A stretch of 64,000 bases of DNA, taken from GCA-2748575 sp965222725 (GTDB taxonomy: Bacteria > Pseudomonadota > Gammaproteobacteria > Pseudomonadales > Ketobacteraceae). Shown here piece by piece: positions 17,278-24,755 of this stretch. Every line of letters starts with the position of its first letter. Positions within the stretch are counted from its first letter, which is position 1. The translations under genes were made by a program, and so were the position numbers. The stretch spans positions 1,488,001 to 1,552,000 of the forward strand of contig OZ244969.1 in NCBI GenBank assembly GCA_965222725.1, written 5' to 3'. Under the pieces are notes generated by a model. The model worked only from the letters and a program-made list of their open reading frames with translations, had not been told where the DNA came from and ran no database searches.

Positions 17278-17703
17278 ATGACCTGGCGCCAGAAAACCAT
17301 AATCCTCAAATCCCGCCCCCGGGGCTTTCATCTGGTGAGCCGGGAGATTGAATCACAGCTGGGTGACGAGCTGGCAGCCTTCCGGGTGGGGCTGGCGCAT
17401 TTCTTTATTCAGCATACATCGGCTTCTTTGACCATTAATGAAAATGCCGATCCCTCGGTGCGGGTGGATTTTGAAAGCCACTTTAACCGTATGATTCCGG
17501 AAAACGCGCCTTACTACACCCACACCCTGGAGGGGCCGGATGATATGCCTGCGCACCTCAAGAGCAGCGTTTTGGGGGCCGGGCTGACTGTTCCCATCAC
17601 GGATGGCCGTTTGAGTCTGGGCACCTGGCAGGGGATTTACCTGTGTGAGCACCGTGATCATGGTGGCAGTCGTCGGGTGGTGGTGACATTGAACGGCGAA
17701 TGA
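17278..17703 (+). CDS. yjbQ: YjbQ/UPF0047 family protein (thiamine-phosphate synthase-like)
   Basis: The 141-residue protein has the full UPF0047 pattern: FFIQHTSASLTINENADPSVR, the MPAHLKSSVLGAGLTVPI segment, and LGTWQGIYLCEHRDHGGSRRVVVT at the C-terminus. Members form compact trimers; E. coli YjbQ shows weak thiamine-phosphate synthase activity, but the physiological role is unsettled. A strong TGGAGGAG precedes ATG at 17278. Its neighbours give no pathway link. Confidence 0.88.
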   Translation: MTWRQKTIILKSRPRGFHLVSREIESQLGDELAAFRVGLAHFFIQHTSASLTINENADPSVRVDFESHFNRMIPENAPYYTHTLEGPDDMPAHLKSSVLGAGLTVPITDGRLSLGTWQGIYLCEHRDHGGSRRVVVTLNGE

Positions 17704-17992
17704 GCAGGGGTTGCTGAAATTAACCCTGTAAAGTGCTCGGGTATAAGAAAGGTTCGAGATATAAGGCGTAAGTGCCTAAATTTCATGCATAAATGCACAA
17801 AAGGTAATAACCGGAAGGTTGGCTATAGCTGTTGGTTTTTTGAACGTAAACATAGAAAAAAGTGTCATAATTTGAGCATTTTTTAGGAGAAATGGATCTT
17901 GAAATTAATTAGTTTTTCTTAGGTGTTCATTGTTTCAGCGTCTATAAATAAGTCTACCCGTTTATGATGGTCACTTGAGAAGGAGTATGGAG

Positions 17993-18223
17993 ATGTCAGA
18001 CGCCGGGTATGTCGAACAGAATGTGAGTAAAAACAAAGATACTATTTATTATGATGACGGGCGTGATCGCACGCTTTCCTCGAAAGAGGCAGATCGTCGT
18101 CAGCTGGAAGAAGCAATGGCCGAATTCCTGAACGGTGGTGGAACCATTAAAGCCATCGAGCCAAACGTGAGAGCTGATCCTCCACGCAAGCCGGAATCCA
18201 ATTACGGTAGCCGTCCTATCTAG
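17993..18223 (+). CDS. sutA: SutA-family RNA polymerase-associated regulator, short form
   Basis: The 76-residue protein ends EPNVRADPPRKPESNYGSRPI-like (the last ~20 residues), which is nearly identical to the C-terminal signature of Pseudomonas SutA. The central helix RRQLEEAMAEFLNGGGTIKAI also aligns. SutA binds RNA polymerase and raises transcription of ribosomal and other genes in slow-growing cells. Pseudomonas SutA is about 105 residues with a long acidic N-terminal tail; here the N-terminus is short and only mildly charged. ATG at 17993 was chosen because GGAG (17982-17985) is seven bases away; the ATG at 17987 would leave only one. The gene stands alone with a strong terminator after it. 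Confidence 0.85.
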   Translation: MSDAGYVEQNVSKNKDTIYYDDGRDRTLSSKEADRRQLEEAMAEFLNGGGTIKAIEPNVRADPPRKPESNYGSRPI

Positions 18224-18280
18224 AGTTTACCTTTTTATTATTGTTTTTTTTACTCGTTGTATTTTTCGTTTCTCTGAAAC

Positions 18281-18316
18281 AAAAAAATCCCCGCAACAAT
18301 CTGCGGGGATTTTTTT
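18281..18316. terminator. Bidirectional terminator between sutA and the PEP-CTERM gene
   Basis: A perfect 15-bp stem, arms 18281-18295 and 18302-18316, has a GC-rich base CCCCGCA/TGCGGGG flanked by A7 and T8. It lies between two converging genes and should work on both strands. Confidence 0.93.
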
Positions 18317-18335
18317 TATGGCTCGAAACAGCTGA

Positions 18336-18974
18336 TTACTTAGCTTGTTTCTTGCGCATAAAGCCAAGACCGGCCAGGCCGAGGCCCAGAATGGCCAGGC
18401 TGGAAGGCTCAGGTACGTTGGCTTCGGCCAGTTCGATGTCCAGACGCCAGCTGTGAACTGCCAGAGGGTCTGCTCCAACGGAATCCGCGAAGGTGAATTC
18501 CCAAAGGCCCAGCGCGCTCAAGCCATCAAAAGCACTCAGGCTGCCTACGGGTGCAAAAGTGCCGTCTAACAGAGAGCTTCCGCCAACGTTGGTTGTGGCT
18601 TCGTCATCAAAGGTCTGAACCGCACGGGCATTGTTTGATTGCCCGGAAAAAGTACCCGGGTTCACCAGGTCTACACTGGTGCCCAGGTGAGCGATGTCGA
18701 AAGAGATCTCGTTGTTAAAGGTGTAACCACCACCACCGTAGCAGCCGGAGGTGCTGGCATATCTGCCACATTTTGAAAAATCAACGGTCAGGTTAACGTC
18801 CAGAATGGAGTCAACAAAGCCTGACAGGTCTGTAACGTTTACACTCAGTGAAGAAGTAGAGCTGCTGCGGTCAACTACGCCGCCTGTCCCCGTAAAAGAA
18901 ATGATGCCGGCATTGGCAGTGCTCACTGCGCCCGCCAGTACTGCTGCGGTAAAAAGTTTTGAAGAAATCTTCAT
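18336..18974 (-). CDS. PEP-CTERM sorted exported protein with P-domain-like fold
   Basis: The 212-residue protein has a Sec signal (LFTAAVLAGAVSTANA) and a canonical PEP-CTERM tail: VPEPSS, a hydrophobic helix LAILGLGLAGLGF and the basic end MRKKQAK. Such tails are recognised by exosortase (EpsH/XrtA) for surface sorting. The middle contains NVTDLSGFVDSILDVNLTVDF and LGLWEFTFADSVGADPLAVHSWRLDIEL-like text. These resemble the beta-sandwich P/Homo B domain (typical motif: W-x-L-x-V-x-D, then L-x-S-W-x-L), suggesting a stand-alone P domain without a protease. GGAG lies eight bases before ATG 18974. It has a near-consensus sigma-54 promoter about 160 bp upstream. No exosortase gene is in the window. 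Confidence 0.82.
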   Translation of the reverse strand: MKISSKLFTAAVLAGAVSTANAGIISFTGTGGVVDRSSSTSSLSVNVTDLSGFVDSILDVNLTVDFSKCGRYASTSGCYGGGGYTFNNEISFDIAHLGTSVDLVNPGTFSGQSNNARAVQTFDDEATTNVGGSSLLDGTFAPVGSLSAFDGLSALGLWEFTFADSVGADPLAVHSWRLDIELAEANVPEPSSLAILGLGLAGLGFMRKKQAK

Positions 18975-19131
18975 TATAAACTCCGTTTAAATGGTCATTT
19001 ACGTGTGTCTGGTAAGTGGGCGATCCACTGTGAGGTGCCGTTACCAGCCGTAGCCGGAGGTTGCTCATCTCGTTTTTGGAGTGGAACAGGTCAACGTCGG
19101 TGAGCACCCTTTGATCAGCAGGTTGGATTAA

Positions 19132-19146
19132 GCAATAATCGTGCCA
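19132..19146 (-). promoter_or_regulatory. Near-perfect sigma-54 promoter for the PEP-CTERM gene
   Basis: Read on the minus strand the sequence is TGGCACGATTATTGC, matching the sigma-54 consensus TGGCACR-N4-TTGC at every defined position. The start point would be near 19120, giving a leader of about 145 nt to the PEP-CTERM start at 18974. In Zoogloea-type bacteria, PEP-CTERM genes are under sigma-54 and the PrsK/PrsR two-component system, so the same logic is likely here. Confidence 0.8.
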
Positions 19147-19483
19147 TTAAAAATATACAACAATAACAATAGGTTAAATGCTCTTATTATGTGGGGCTTA
19201 ATAGGGTGATAAAATTATCGACATATTTATTTGTATGCAGACTTTATGGGGCGGTACTGTTTACCACGCATGGGTGAAGGCAGTGAGATCCTGGTAGCTG
19301 TTATTACTTGAGATTTGGATTCGCTTGTTCGGGTGGTGGGGCGCCGCAGGCCCCGTCATTTCTGGGGGGGCAGGGGTAGCAAAGCAGGGATACTGGAGCT
19401 CTGTCTGCGATAATTCGGTGGATACACGGTCACATTTCTTTACCGTGTACCCCCGAAATTTTGTAAGGCAAACCGACTGTTCC
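19147..19483. other. Non-coding stretch upstream of the sigma-54 promoter
   Basis: No convincing gene is present. AT-rich DNA at 19147-19250, including a GATAA/TTATC dyad around 19207-19219, is where an enhancer-binding activator of the PEP-CTERM promoter would sit. A hairpin with arms TACACGGT (19423-19430) and ACCGTGTA (19442-19449) lies just past the stop of the 96-residue gene, but has no T-run. Confidence 0.4.
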
Positions 19484-19774
19484 TTAGCGATTAAGGCTCA
19501 TCACCGGTCGGCTGGACTTTGGCTTGCTGCTGATTTTGGGCCGCGCCGTCGCCGGTTTGGGTTTTTGGGGCTTGGCGCTTTGCTGGTAGGCCGCCCGGTA
19601 GGCTTCGAAACCGGTGCGAATCAGTGTCACCTGCTCGAAGGCGGTCATGCCACTGGGGAAGCCGGTGGGCTTGCCGTCAAAGTTGTTGCTTTCGGGATTT
19701 CCGGAGAAGATGATTTCCACGCCGGAAGTGTGTTTTGCACGCTCTGCAATGATATCAACGTCCCATTCGTTCAT
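19484..19774 (-). CDS. Small protein with basic Pro/Lys tail, unknown function
   Basis: The 96-residue product was not recognised. Residues 1-65 look folded (NEWDVDIIAERAKHTSGVE, MTAFEQVTLIRTGFEAYRAAY). The last 30 are a basic, disordered tail (AKPQKPKPATARPKISSKPK) that could bind nucleic acid or a membrane surface. It has no signal peptide or Cys. AAAAGGTAG precedes ATG 19774. It stands alone between the PEP-CTERM promoter region and the HAD gene. Confidence 0.5.
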   Translation of the reverse strand: MNEWDVDIIAERAKHTSGVEIIFSGNPESNNFDGKPTGFPSGMTAFEQVTLIRTGFEAYRAAYQQSAKPQKPKPATARPKISSKPKSSRPVMSLNR

Positions 19775-19969
19775 GTTGGGCTACCTTTTTATCCTGATCT
19801 TCGATCTTTGTTGTCGGCGTTTTGATGCTGTTTTATAAACATCATCCTGATTGTTTATAAAACGATCATAAAGCCTGGCTTTAGAATAAAAAACCTATTT
19901 ATTATAACTGATATCCTTCCAGATGGTTACACAATTACAACAAACTAGACCAAAAGGCCTATTGCCAAA

Positions 19970-20668
19970 CTAATCTATCAGCCCTTTGATTATTGTAACT
20001 AGTTGATTCAATTGATTAACTTCGTGGTCAGGCTGTCGGGATTTTTGCCAGTTTTTTCTCTCTGGATTGAACCAAATTGTCCGGTATCCGAGATTTTGCG
20101 CAGCTTCGATATCCTCTTCCGGGTGGTCGCCGATATGAACGGCCTGTTCCGGCGCAACGCCGGCGTGTTTCAGGGCGGCTTCAAACATGGCGGGATCGGG
20201 TTTTGGTTTGCCCACAGAGTCGGCGGAAAAGTGAGCGTCGAAATAGTCTCCCAGCCCTACCAGTTGCACGTCGGCATTGCCGTTACTGAGGGCGATCAGG
20301 CTGAATTCCCGGGCCAGGGATTCCAGCAGGGGGATGGTTTCGGGAAAGAATTCAATCTCGTTGCGGGCCCGGTGAAAGGTGCTGAAAGCGGTTTCCACCG
20401 CTTCTTTCAGGTTGGGACCACTCAGGCCGGCCTGGCGAAAGCAGGCATCCAATATGGCTTTGCGCAGGGCGGTGGGCAGGTTGGCCATTTCCGGGCGCTC
20501 ATCCACAAACTGGCGGCGCAGCACCAGCAGGTTATCCCGGTGGTAGTGAGGCGCTGCCTGGGGCAGCTCCTGCCGGATCCATTCCTGTAATTGCTTTTCT
20601 GCACGCAGTAGCACGGGGTTGACGTCCCACAGGGTGTTATCCAGATCGAAGGTTATCAGTTTGATCAT
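19970..20668 (-). CDS. HAD-family hydrolase (YigB-like)
   Basis: The 232-residue protein shows all HAD motifs: motif I ITFDLDNTLWDVNP, motif II LIALSNGNADV, motif III lysine in SVGKPKPDPAMFEAAL, and motif IV HIGDHPEEDIEAAQNLGYRTIWFNP. A helical cap lies between motifs I and II. YigB-type enzymes dephosphorylate small phosphorylated metabolites such as FMN, but specificity cannot be read from sequence. It follows xerC by 9 bp on the same strand and is the last gene of the lptM-lysA-dapF-DUF484-xerC run, as in many gammaproteobacteria. Confidence 0.9.
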   Translation of the reverse strand: MIKLITFDLDNTLWDVNPVLLRAEKQLQEWIRQELPQAAPHYHRDNLLVLRRQFVDERPEMANLPTALRKAILDACFRQAGLSGPNLKEAVETAFSTFHRARNEIEFFPETIPLLESLAREFSLIALSNGNADVQLVGLGDYFDAHFSADSVGKPKPDPAMFEAALKHAGVAPEQAVHIGDHPEEDIEAAQNLGYRTIWFNPERKNWQKSRQPDHEVNQLNQLVTIIKGLID

Positions 20669-20677
20669 AAAACTCGG

Positions 20678-21580
20678 CTATTTCTTTTTTGCTCTGGGAT
20701 GAGCCTTATCATACACCTCTGCCAGGTGTTGAAAATCCAGGTGTGTGTATATCTGTGTGGTTGAGATGTCGGCGTGGCCGAGAAGTTCCTGTACGGCCCG
20801 CAGATCGCCGCTGGATTCCAGCAGATGGCTGGCAAAGGAGTGGCGCAGCATGTGGGGGTGCACCGGGCGATCGGTGCCCTGAGCGATGCCCCATTTTTTC
20901 AGGCGCAGTTGTATGGCCCGCTGTTTCAGGCGTTCGCCCTTACGGGTGATAAAGACCGCAGGTTGTTCGCTGTTGCCGTTCAGCCACAGCTGCCGTGCTT
21001 GCAGCCAGGCGCGCAGGGCGCTGATGGCAAAGCGGCCGATGGGTACCATGCGCTCTTTGTTGCCTTTGCCGGTAACGGTCACCATCTGCTCGTTATAGTC
21101 CACGTCGCCCATGTCCAGGTTGACCAGTTCCGACAGCCGCAGGCCTGAGGAGTAAAACAGTTCCAGTATGGCTTTGTCCCGCACTGCCAGGGGATCATCC
21201 GGGTCGATTTCCATCAGCTGGGCGGTCTGGTCCGTGTCCAGTACGTGGGGCAGTTTCTTTTCTGTTTTGGGAGGGCTGATATCAATAGCGGGGTTGGCCT
21301 TCATCAGGCCCTGTTGAATCGCGAACTGAAACAGCCCTCTGAGGCTGGACAGCTGACGCTGCAGGCTTTTGGCCGACGCTTTTTTTTGATGTCGGGTGGC
21401 AATAAAGGTGCGGATGTCACTGGCGTGAAGTTCTGCGGGCAGAGGCAGTTCGATGTAGCGGGAAGTGAGATAGTCCAGAAACTGGCGAATATCGCGGTCG
21501 TAGTTTTTCAGGGTGTGTTCGGAAAGGCCCCGGCGTTGCAGTGACGCCAGATAGCCTTCCCGCAGTTCATTGATGGTCAT
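20678..21580 (-). CDS. xerC: Tyrosine recombinase XerC
   Basis: The 300-residue protein has an N-terminal SAM-like core-binding domain (LSEHTLKNYDRDIRQFLDYL) and a C-terminal catalytic domain. The catalytic residues are visible: Arg in SSGLRLSELVNL, Lys in TGKGNKERMVPIG, the HxxR in HPHMLRHSFASHL, His in ELLGHADISTTQ and Tyr in IYTH. XerC with XerD resolves chromosome dimers at dif. The ATG overlaps the stop of the DUF484 gene by four bases (ATGA), indicating translational coupling. Confidence 0.95.
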   Translation of the reverse strand: MTINELREGYLASLQRRGLSEHTLKNYDRDIRQFLDYLTSRYIELPLPAELHASDIRTFIATRHQKKASAKSLQRQLSSLRGLFQFAIQQGLMKANPAIDISPPKTEKKLPHVLDTDQTAQLMEIDPDDPLAVRDKAILELFYSSGLRLSELVNLDMGDVDYNEQMVTVTGKGNKERMVPIGRFAISALRAWLQARQLWLNGNSEQPAVFITRKGERLKQRAIQLRLKKWGIAQGTDRPVHPHMLRHSFASHLLESSGDLRAVQELLGHADISTTQIYTHLDFQHLAEVYDKAHPRAKKK

Positions 21581-22281
21581 GTATTACCGAGAAAGTGCAC
21601 CAGCTTGCGGCTGATAATCTGGCCGATGTAGGCCACAAAAGCGGTGTCCATGTTCGGTGCAAAGTGGGCGGCATCGTAGCTTCCGATGGCGAGTATGCCC
21701 AGTTCGCCTTTGAAATGCAGGGGCACAATGGCGGCGGAGCCGGTGTTGGCTTCAGATAGCGGAAACAGGTATTTGAATTCCTCTTCCCGCAGGGCGCTGC
21801 AGTTAACCCGTTCGCCCCGCACCAGATTGCCCAGAATCCGCTTGGCGGCTTCCCGGGATGTCTGGGTGATAAAGCCCTTGTTCTGTACCTGGGGTGCGTC
21901 GAACAGCAGCAGGCTGGCGCAGTCCACTTTAAATTCCCGGTGCAGGCTGTGGTGAATGGCTTTTGCGGCTTCTTCCAGGTTGCGTGATTCCAGCAAGGCC
22001 AGACCGAGGTTTTTGGTGAGCCGGAAAATGGTGTCGTTTTCCCGGGCGGTGTCAATCAGGTGGCTGAGCCGCTGACGCAGTTCGCTGTTGCGTTCCCGCA
22101 GCACCTTTGCCTGGCGTTCCAGCAAAGAGGAGGCTGCACCGCTGGGATGAGGCAGGGCCATATCCGCCAGCAGATGTTCGTGCTCCACAAAAAATTCCGG
22201 GTGTTGAATCAGGTAGTCCGCCACCTGGGTGGCAGAAATGGTGGCAGTCTGTTCCTGGTCTTCCAGTGTGCATTCGCTCAT
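21577..22281 (-). CDS. DUF484 family protein (GAF-like)
   Basis: The 234-residue protein begins MSECTLEDQEQTATISATQ and contains the DUF484 pattern YLIQHPEFFVEHEHLLADMALPHPSG. A coiled coil follows (SLLERQAKVLRERNSELRQRL), then a GAF-like domain with ALREEEFKYLFPL and SAAIVPLHFKGELGILAIGS. It lies invariably between dapF and xerC in gammaproteobacteria; the function is not established. ATG at 22281 overlaps the dapF stop by four bases, and its own stop overlaps the xerC start the same way. Confidence 0.88.
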   Translation of the reverse strand: MSECTLEDQEQTATISATQVADYLIQHPEFFVEHEHLLADMALPHPSGAASSLLERQAKVLRERNSELRQRLSHLIDTARENDTIFRLTKNLGLALLESRNLEEAAKAIHHSLHREFKVDCASLLLFDAPQVQNKGFITQTSREAAKRILGNLVRGERVNCSALREEEFKYLFPLSEANTGSAAIVPLHFKGELGILAIGSYDAAHFAPNMDTAFVAYIGQIISRKLVHFLGNT

Positions 22282-23108
22282 ATTGTTATTGTTCCTTCGA
22301 AGACGGCGGTGGCAGGGCCCGTCATGGTCACGGGTTGGTTTTCCCCTTGCCATTCGATCTGTAACCTGCCCCCCGGCAGGTGAACGTCAACGGGGCTTTG
22401 CACCCGCTGCTGCTGGATAGCGGCCACGGCGGCGGCACAGGCTCCGGTGCCACAGGCCCGGGTTTCACCGACGCCCCGCTCAAACACTCTCAGTCTGATC
22501 GTATGGGAATCGACCACTTCCATAAACCCTATATTAGCCTTATTTGGGAATTTTGGATGTTTTTCTAGCAGTGGCCCCAGCGTATTCACCGGTGCAGTGT
22601 CGATAGAATCCACAGTCAGCACGCCGTGGGGATTGCCCATGGACAGGCATTGCAGTTCGTAATCCTGCCCGTCCGCGGTAAAAACATAGTTATCCCGGCG
22701 CTGGCTGTCATCCACCGGAATGCTTGCCGGTTCAAATACCGGAGCCCCCATATTCACGGCAACTTCGCCGTCGCTTTTGACGTCCAGAGAAATCACGCCG
22801 CCGCTGGTTTCCACCGCAATGGGATTTTTATCCGTGAGTTTCTGGTCCAGTACAAAGCGGGCAAAGCAGCGGGCGCCGTTGCCGCATTGTTCAACTTCGC
22901 TGCCGTCGGAATTAAAAATCCGGTAGCGGAAATCCACCCCGGGATTTTGCGAAGGGGACACCACCAGCAACTGGTCGAATCCAATGCCGGTACGGCGATC
23001 GGCCCAGCGGGCAATTTCCGGCGCGCTGAGTTCATGGGACTGATTGATCATATCAATCACCATAAAGTCGTTACCCAGCCCGTGCATTTTGGTGAATTTC
23101 AGCTTCAT
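22278..23108 (-). CDS. dapF: Diaminopimelate epimerase
   Basis: The 276-residue enzyme starts MKLKFTKMHGLGNDFMVID. It has both catalytic cysteines in their signatures: EVEQCGNGARCFARF in the N-terminal lobe and ETRACGTGACAAAV in the C-terminal lobe. It interconverts LL- and meso-diaminopimelate for lysine and peptidoglycan synthesis, without a cofactor. Start 23108 fits the family and overlaps the lysA stop by four bases. The upstream gene lysA carries out the next, lysine-forming step, and both are probably on one transcript. Confidence 0.96.
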   Translation of the reverse strand: MKLKFTKMHGLGNDFMVIDMINQSHELSAPEIARWADRRTGIGFDQLLVVSPSQNPGVDFRYRIFNSDGSEVEQCGNGARCFARFVLDQKLTDKNPIAVETSGGVISLDVKSDGEVAVNMGAPVFEPASIPVDDSQRRDNYVFTADGQDYELQCLSMGNPHGVLTVDSIDTAPVNTLGPLLEKHPKFPNKANIGFMEVVDSHTIRLRVFERGVGETRACGTGACAAAVAAIQQQRVQSPVDVHLPGGRLQIEWQGENQPVTMTGPATAVFEGTITI

Positions 23109-24361
23109 GGCAGCAGGGATTCCGGAGCCAGTTGATCGTCGTAAGTTTCCCGCCGGCGTACGGTGTAGAACTTGTCGCCATCCACCATGATTTCCGGCGG
23201 GCGGTTGCGGGTATTGTAGTTGGAGCTCATGACAAAGCCATAGGCACCGGCAGAACAAACCGCCAGCAGGTCTCCTTCGGCGATCTTCAGTTCACGGTCT
23301 TTACCCAGAAAGTCACCGGTTTCGCACACCGGCCCCACGATATCGTAGGGGCGGGTGGGTGTGGGATCGCTGTCGTCACGCTCTTTCACCGGAATAATCC
23401 GTTGCCAGGCAGAATAAAGCGAAGGGCGAATCAGGTCATTCATGGCACCGTCTACGATGGCAAAGTTTTTACCTTCCGTGGGTTTCAGAAACTCCACCTC
23501 AGTGATCATAATGCCGGCGTTGGCGGCAATGGCGCGGCCCGGTTCCATCACGATTTCCAGTGAGCGATCGCCCAGGCGTTCCAGCAACGCATCGGCATAG
23601 GCTTTGGGGGTGGGGGGCTGTTCATTGTTGTACTGCACGCCCAGGCCGCCGCCGATATCGATATGCTTCAGTTGAATACCCTGCTCCGCCAGCTTGTCCA
23701 CATGTTCCAGCACCCGGTCCAGGGCATCCAGGAAGGGTGCCACGCTGGTGAGCTGTGAACCGATATGGCAATCGATACCCACCACATCCAGGTGGGGCAG
23801 GTTGTTGGCAACGTCGTATACTTCGTGGCAGCGTTCAATGTCGATGCCGAACTTGTTTTCCTTCAGTCCCGTGGATATGTAGGGATGCGTCTGGGCATCC
23901 ACATCGGGGTTCACCCGCAGGGAAACCGGTGCGGTTTTATTCAGGGATTCTGCCACCCGGTTGATGCGGTGCAGCTCGTTTTCCGATTCCGCATTGAAAC
24001 AGTGAATCCCCAGTTCCAGTGCCCGGGCAATTTCGTGATCCTGTTTGCCGACGCCGGAAAAAACCACTTTGGCCGGATCACCCCCGGCCCGCAATACCCG
24101 CTCCAGTTCGCCCAGGGATACAATATCAAAACCCGAGCCGAGCTTTGCCAGTACATTGAGTACCGCGATGTTGGAATTGGCTTTTACCGCATAGCACACC
24201 AGATGGGGGTGGCCGGCGAAGGCTTCATCAAAGGCTTTCCAGTGGGATTCAAAGGCGGCACGGGAATAGATGTAGCAGGGTGTCCCTGCTTTGGCGGCTA
24301 TCTCGCTGACCGGGGTCTGCTCAACAAACAATTGCTGATTGTGGTAGGGAAACTGATTCAT
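23105..24361 (-). CDS. lysA: Diaminopimelate decarboxylase
   Basis: The 418-residue PLP enzyme shows the Schiff-base lysine in VCYAVKANSNIAVL, the HIGSQ motif (DCHIGSQLTSVAPF), the glycine-rich phosphate-binding DIGGGLGVQYNNEQ, and GPVCETGDFLGKDREL with the active-site Cys of the partner subunit. It decarboxylates meso-diaminopimelate to L-lysine. The gene follows lptM after 51 bp and overlaps dapF by four bases, a conserved arrangement. Length is typical. Confidence 0.96.
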   Translation of the reverse strand: MNQFPYHNQQLFVEQTPVSEIAAKAGTPCYIYSRAAFESHWKAFDEAFAGHPHLVCYAVKANSNIAVLNVLAKLGSGFDIVSLGELERVLRAGGDPAKVVFSGVGKQDHEIARALELGIHCFNAESENELHRINRVAESLNKTAPVSLRVNPDVDAQTHPYISTGLKENKFGIDIERCHEVYDVANNLPHLDVVGIDCHIGSQLTSVAPFLDALDRVLEHVDKLAEQGIQLKHIDIGGGLGVQYNNEQPPTPKAYADALLERLGDRSLEIVMEPGRAIAANAGIMITEVEFLKPTEGKNFAIVDGAMNDLIRPSLYSAWQRIIPVKERDDSDPTPTRPYDIVGPVCETGDFLGKDRELKIAEGDLLAVCSAGAYGFVMSSNYNTRNRPPEIMVDGDKFYTVRRRETYDDQLAPESLLP

Positions 24362-24412
24362 GATGATCCGCTGAAGTGACTGATTACATTTTTTGGGCTT
24401 GTTTAAGGGTAG

Positions 24413-24637
24413 CTAAGGGTTGTCAGGGTTTTCTTGTGGTGCCTGTGCCCGGCAGCGTTTGTCGGGGCAGTCCCCGTTGGCCGGCTGGTCGGCTGCTGCG
24501 GTTTCCTGGGGCAGATACAGCGGGCCTTTTTGCCCGCAACCGCTGCCTGCGGCCAGCAACAGTGTTGCCGCCAGCGCGCTGACGAACACAGAGTAGAGCC
24601 TGTTCCCGGAGCCGGTTGTGGGGGTGATATGGGGCAC
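24413..24637 (-). CDS. lptM: LptM/YifL-type small lipoprotein
   Basis: The 74-residue product has a hydrophobic signal (LYSVFVSALAATLLLAAG) and a lipidated Cys in SGCGQKGPLYLPQE. The CGQKGPLYLP signature is diagnostic of LptM, which binds the LptD/LptE translocon and promotes correct LptD disulfide formation. Its position directly upstream of lysA is conserved. The residue three before the Cys is Gly rather than Leu, a slightly unusual lipobox. The tail holds an extra Cys pair (DCPDKRCRA). Confidence 0.85.
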   Translation of the reverse strand: MPHITPTTGSGNRLYSVFVSALAATLLLAAGSGCGQKGPLYLPQETAAADQPANGDCPDKRCRAQAPQENPDNP

Positions 24638-24755
24638 GTTCAGATCCTGAGTGTCGGGCCAGAGGGATCAGGCCCCCATGGCAGGTACATTGGGCGGGGA
24701 TTATACCTCAGCAGGCGCCCGGTGAGCTAATCCGGTGTGCCGGGCAGGCGTCAGG

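Noticed and set aside
24638..24755. A cyaY (frataxin) gene between lptM and cyaA, as in some relatives
   Set aside because: The 118-bp gap holds no open frame of suitable size on either strand.
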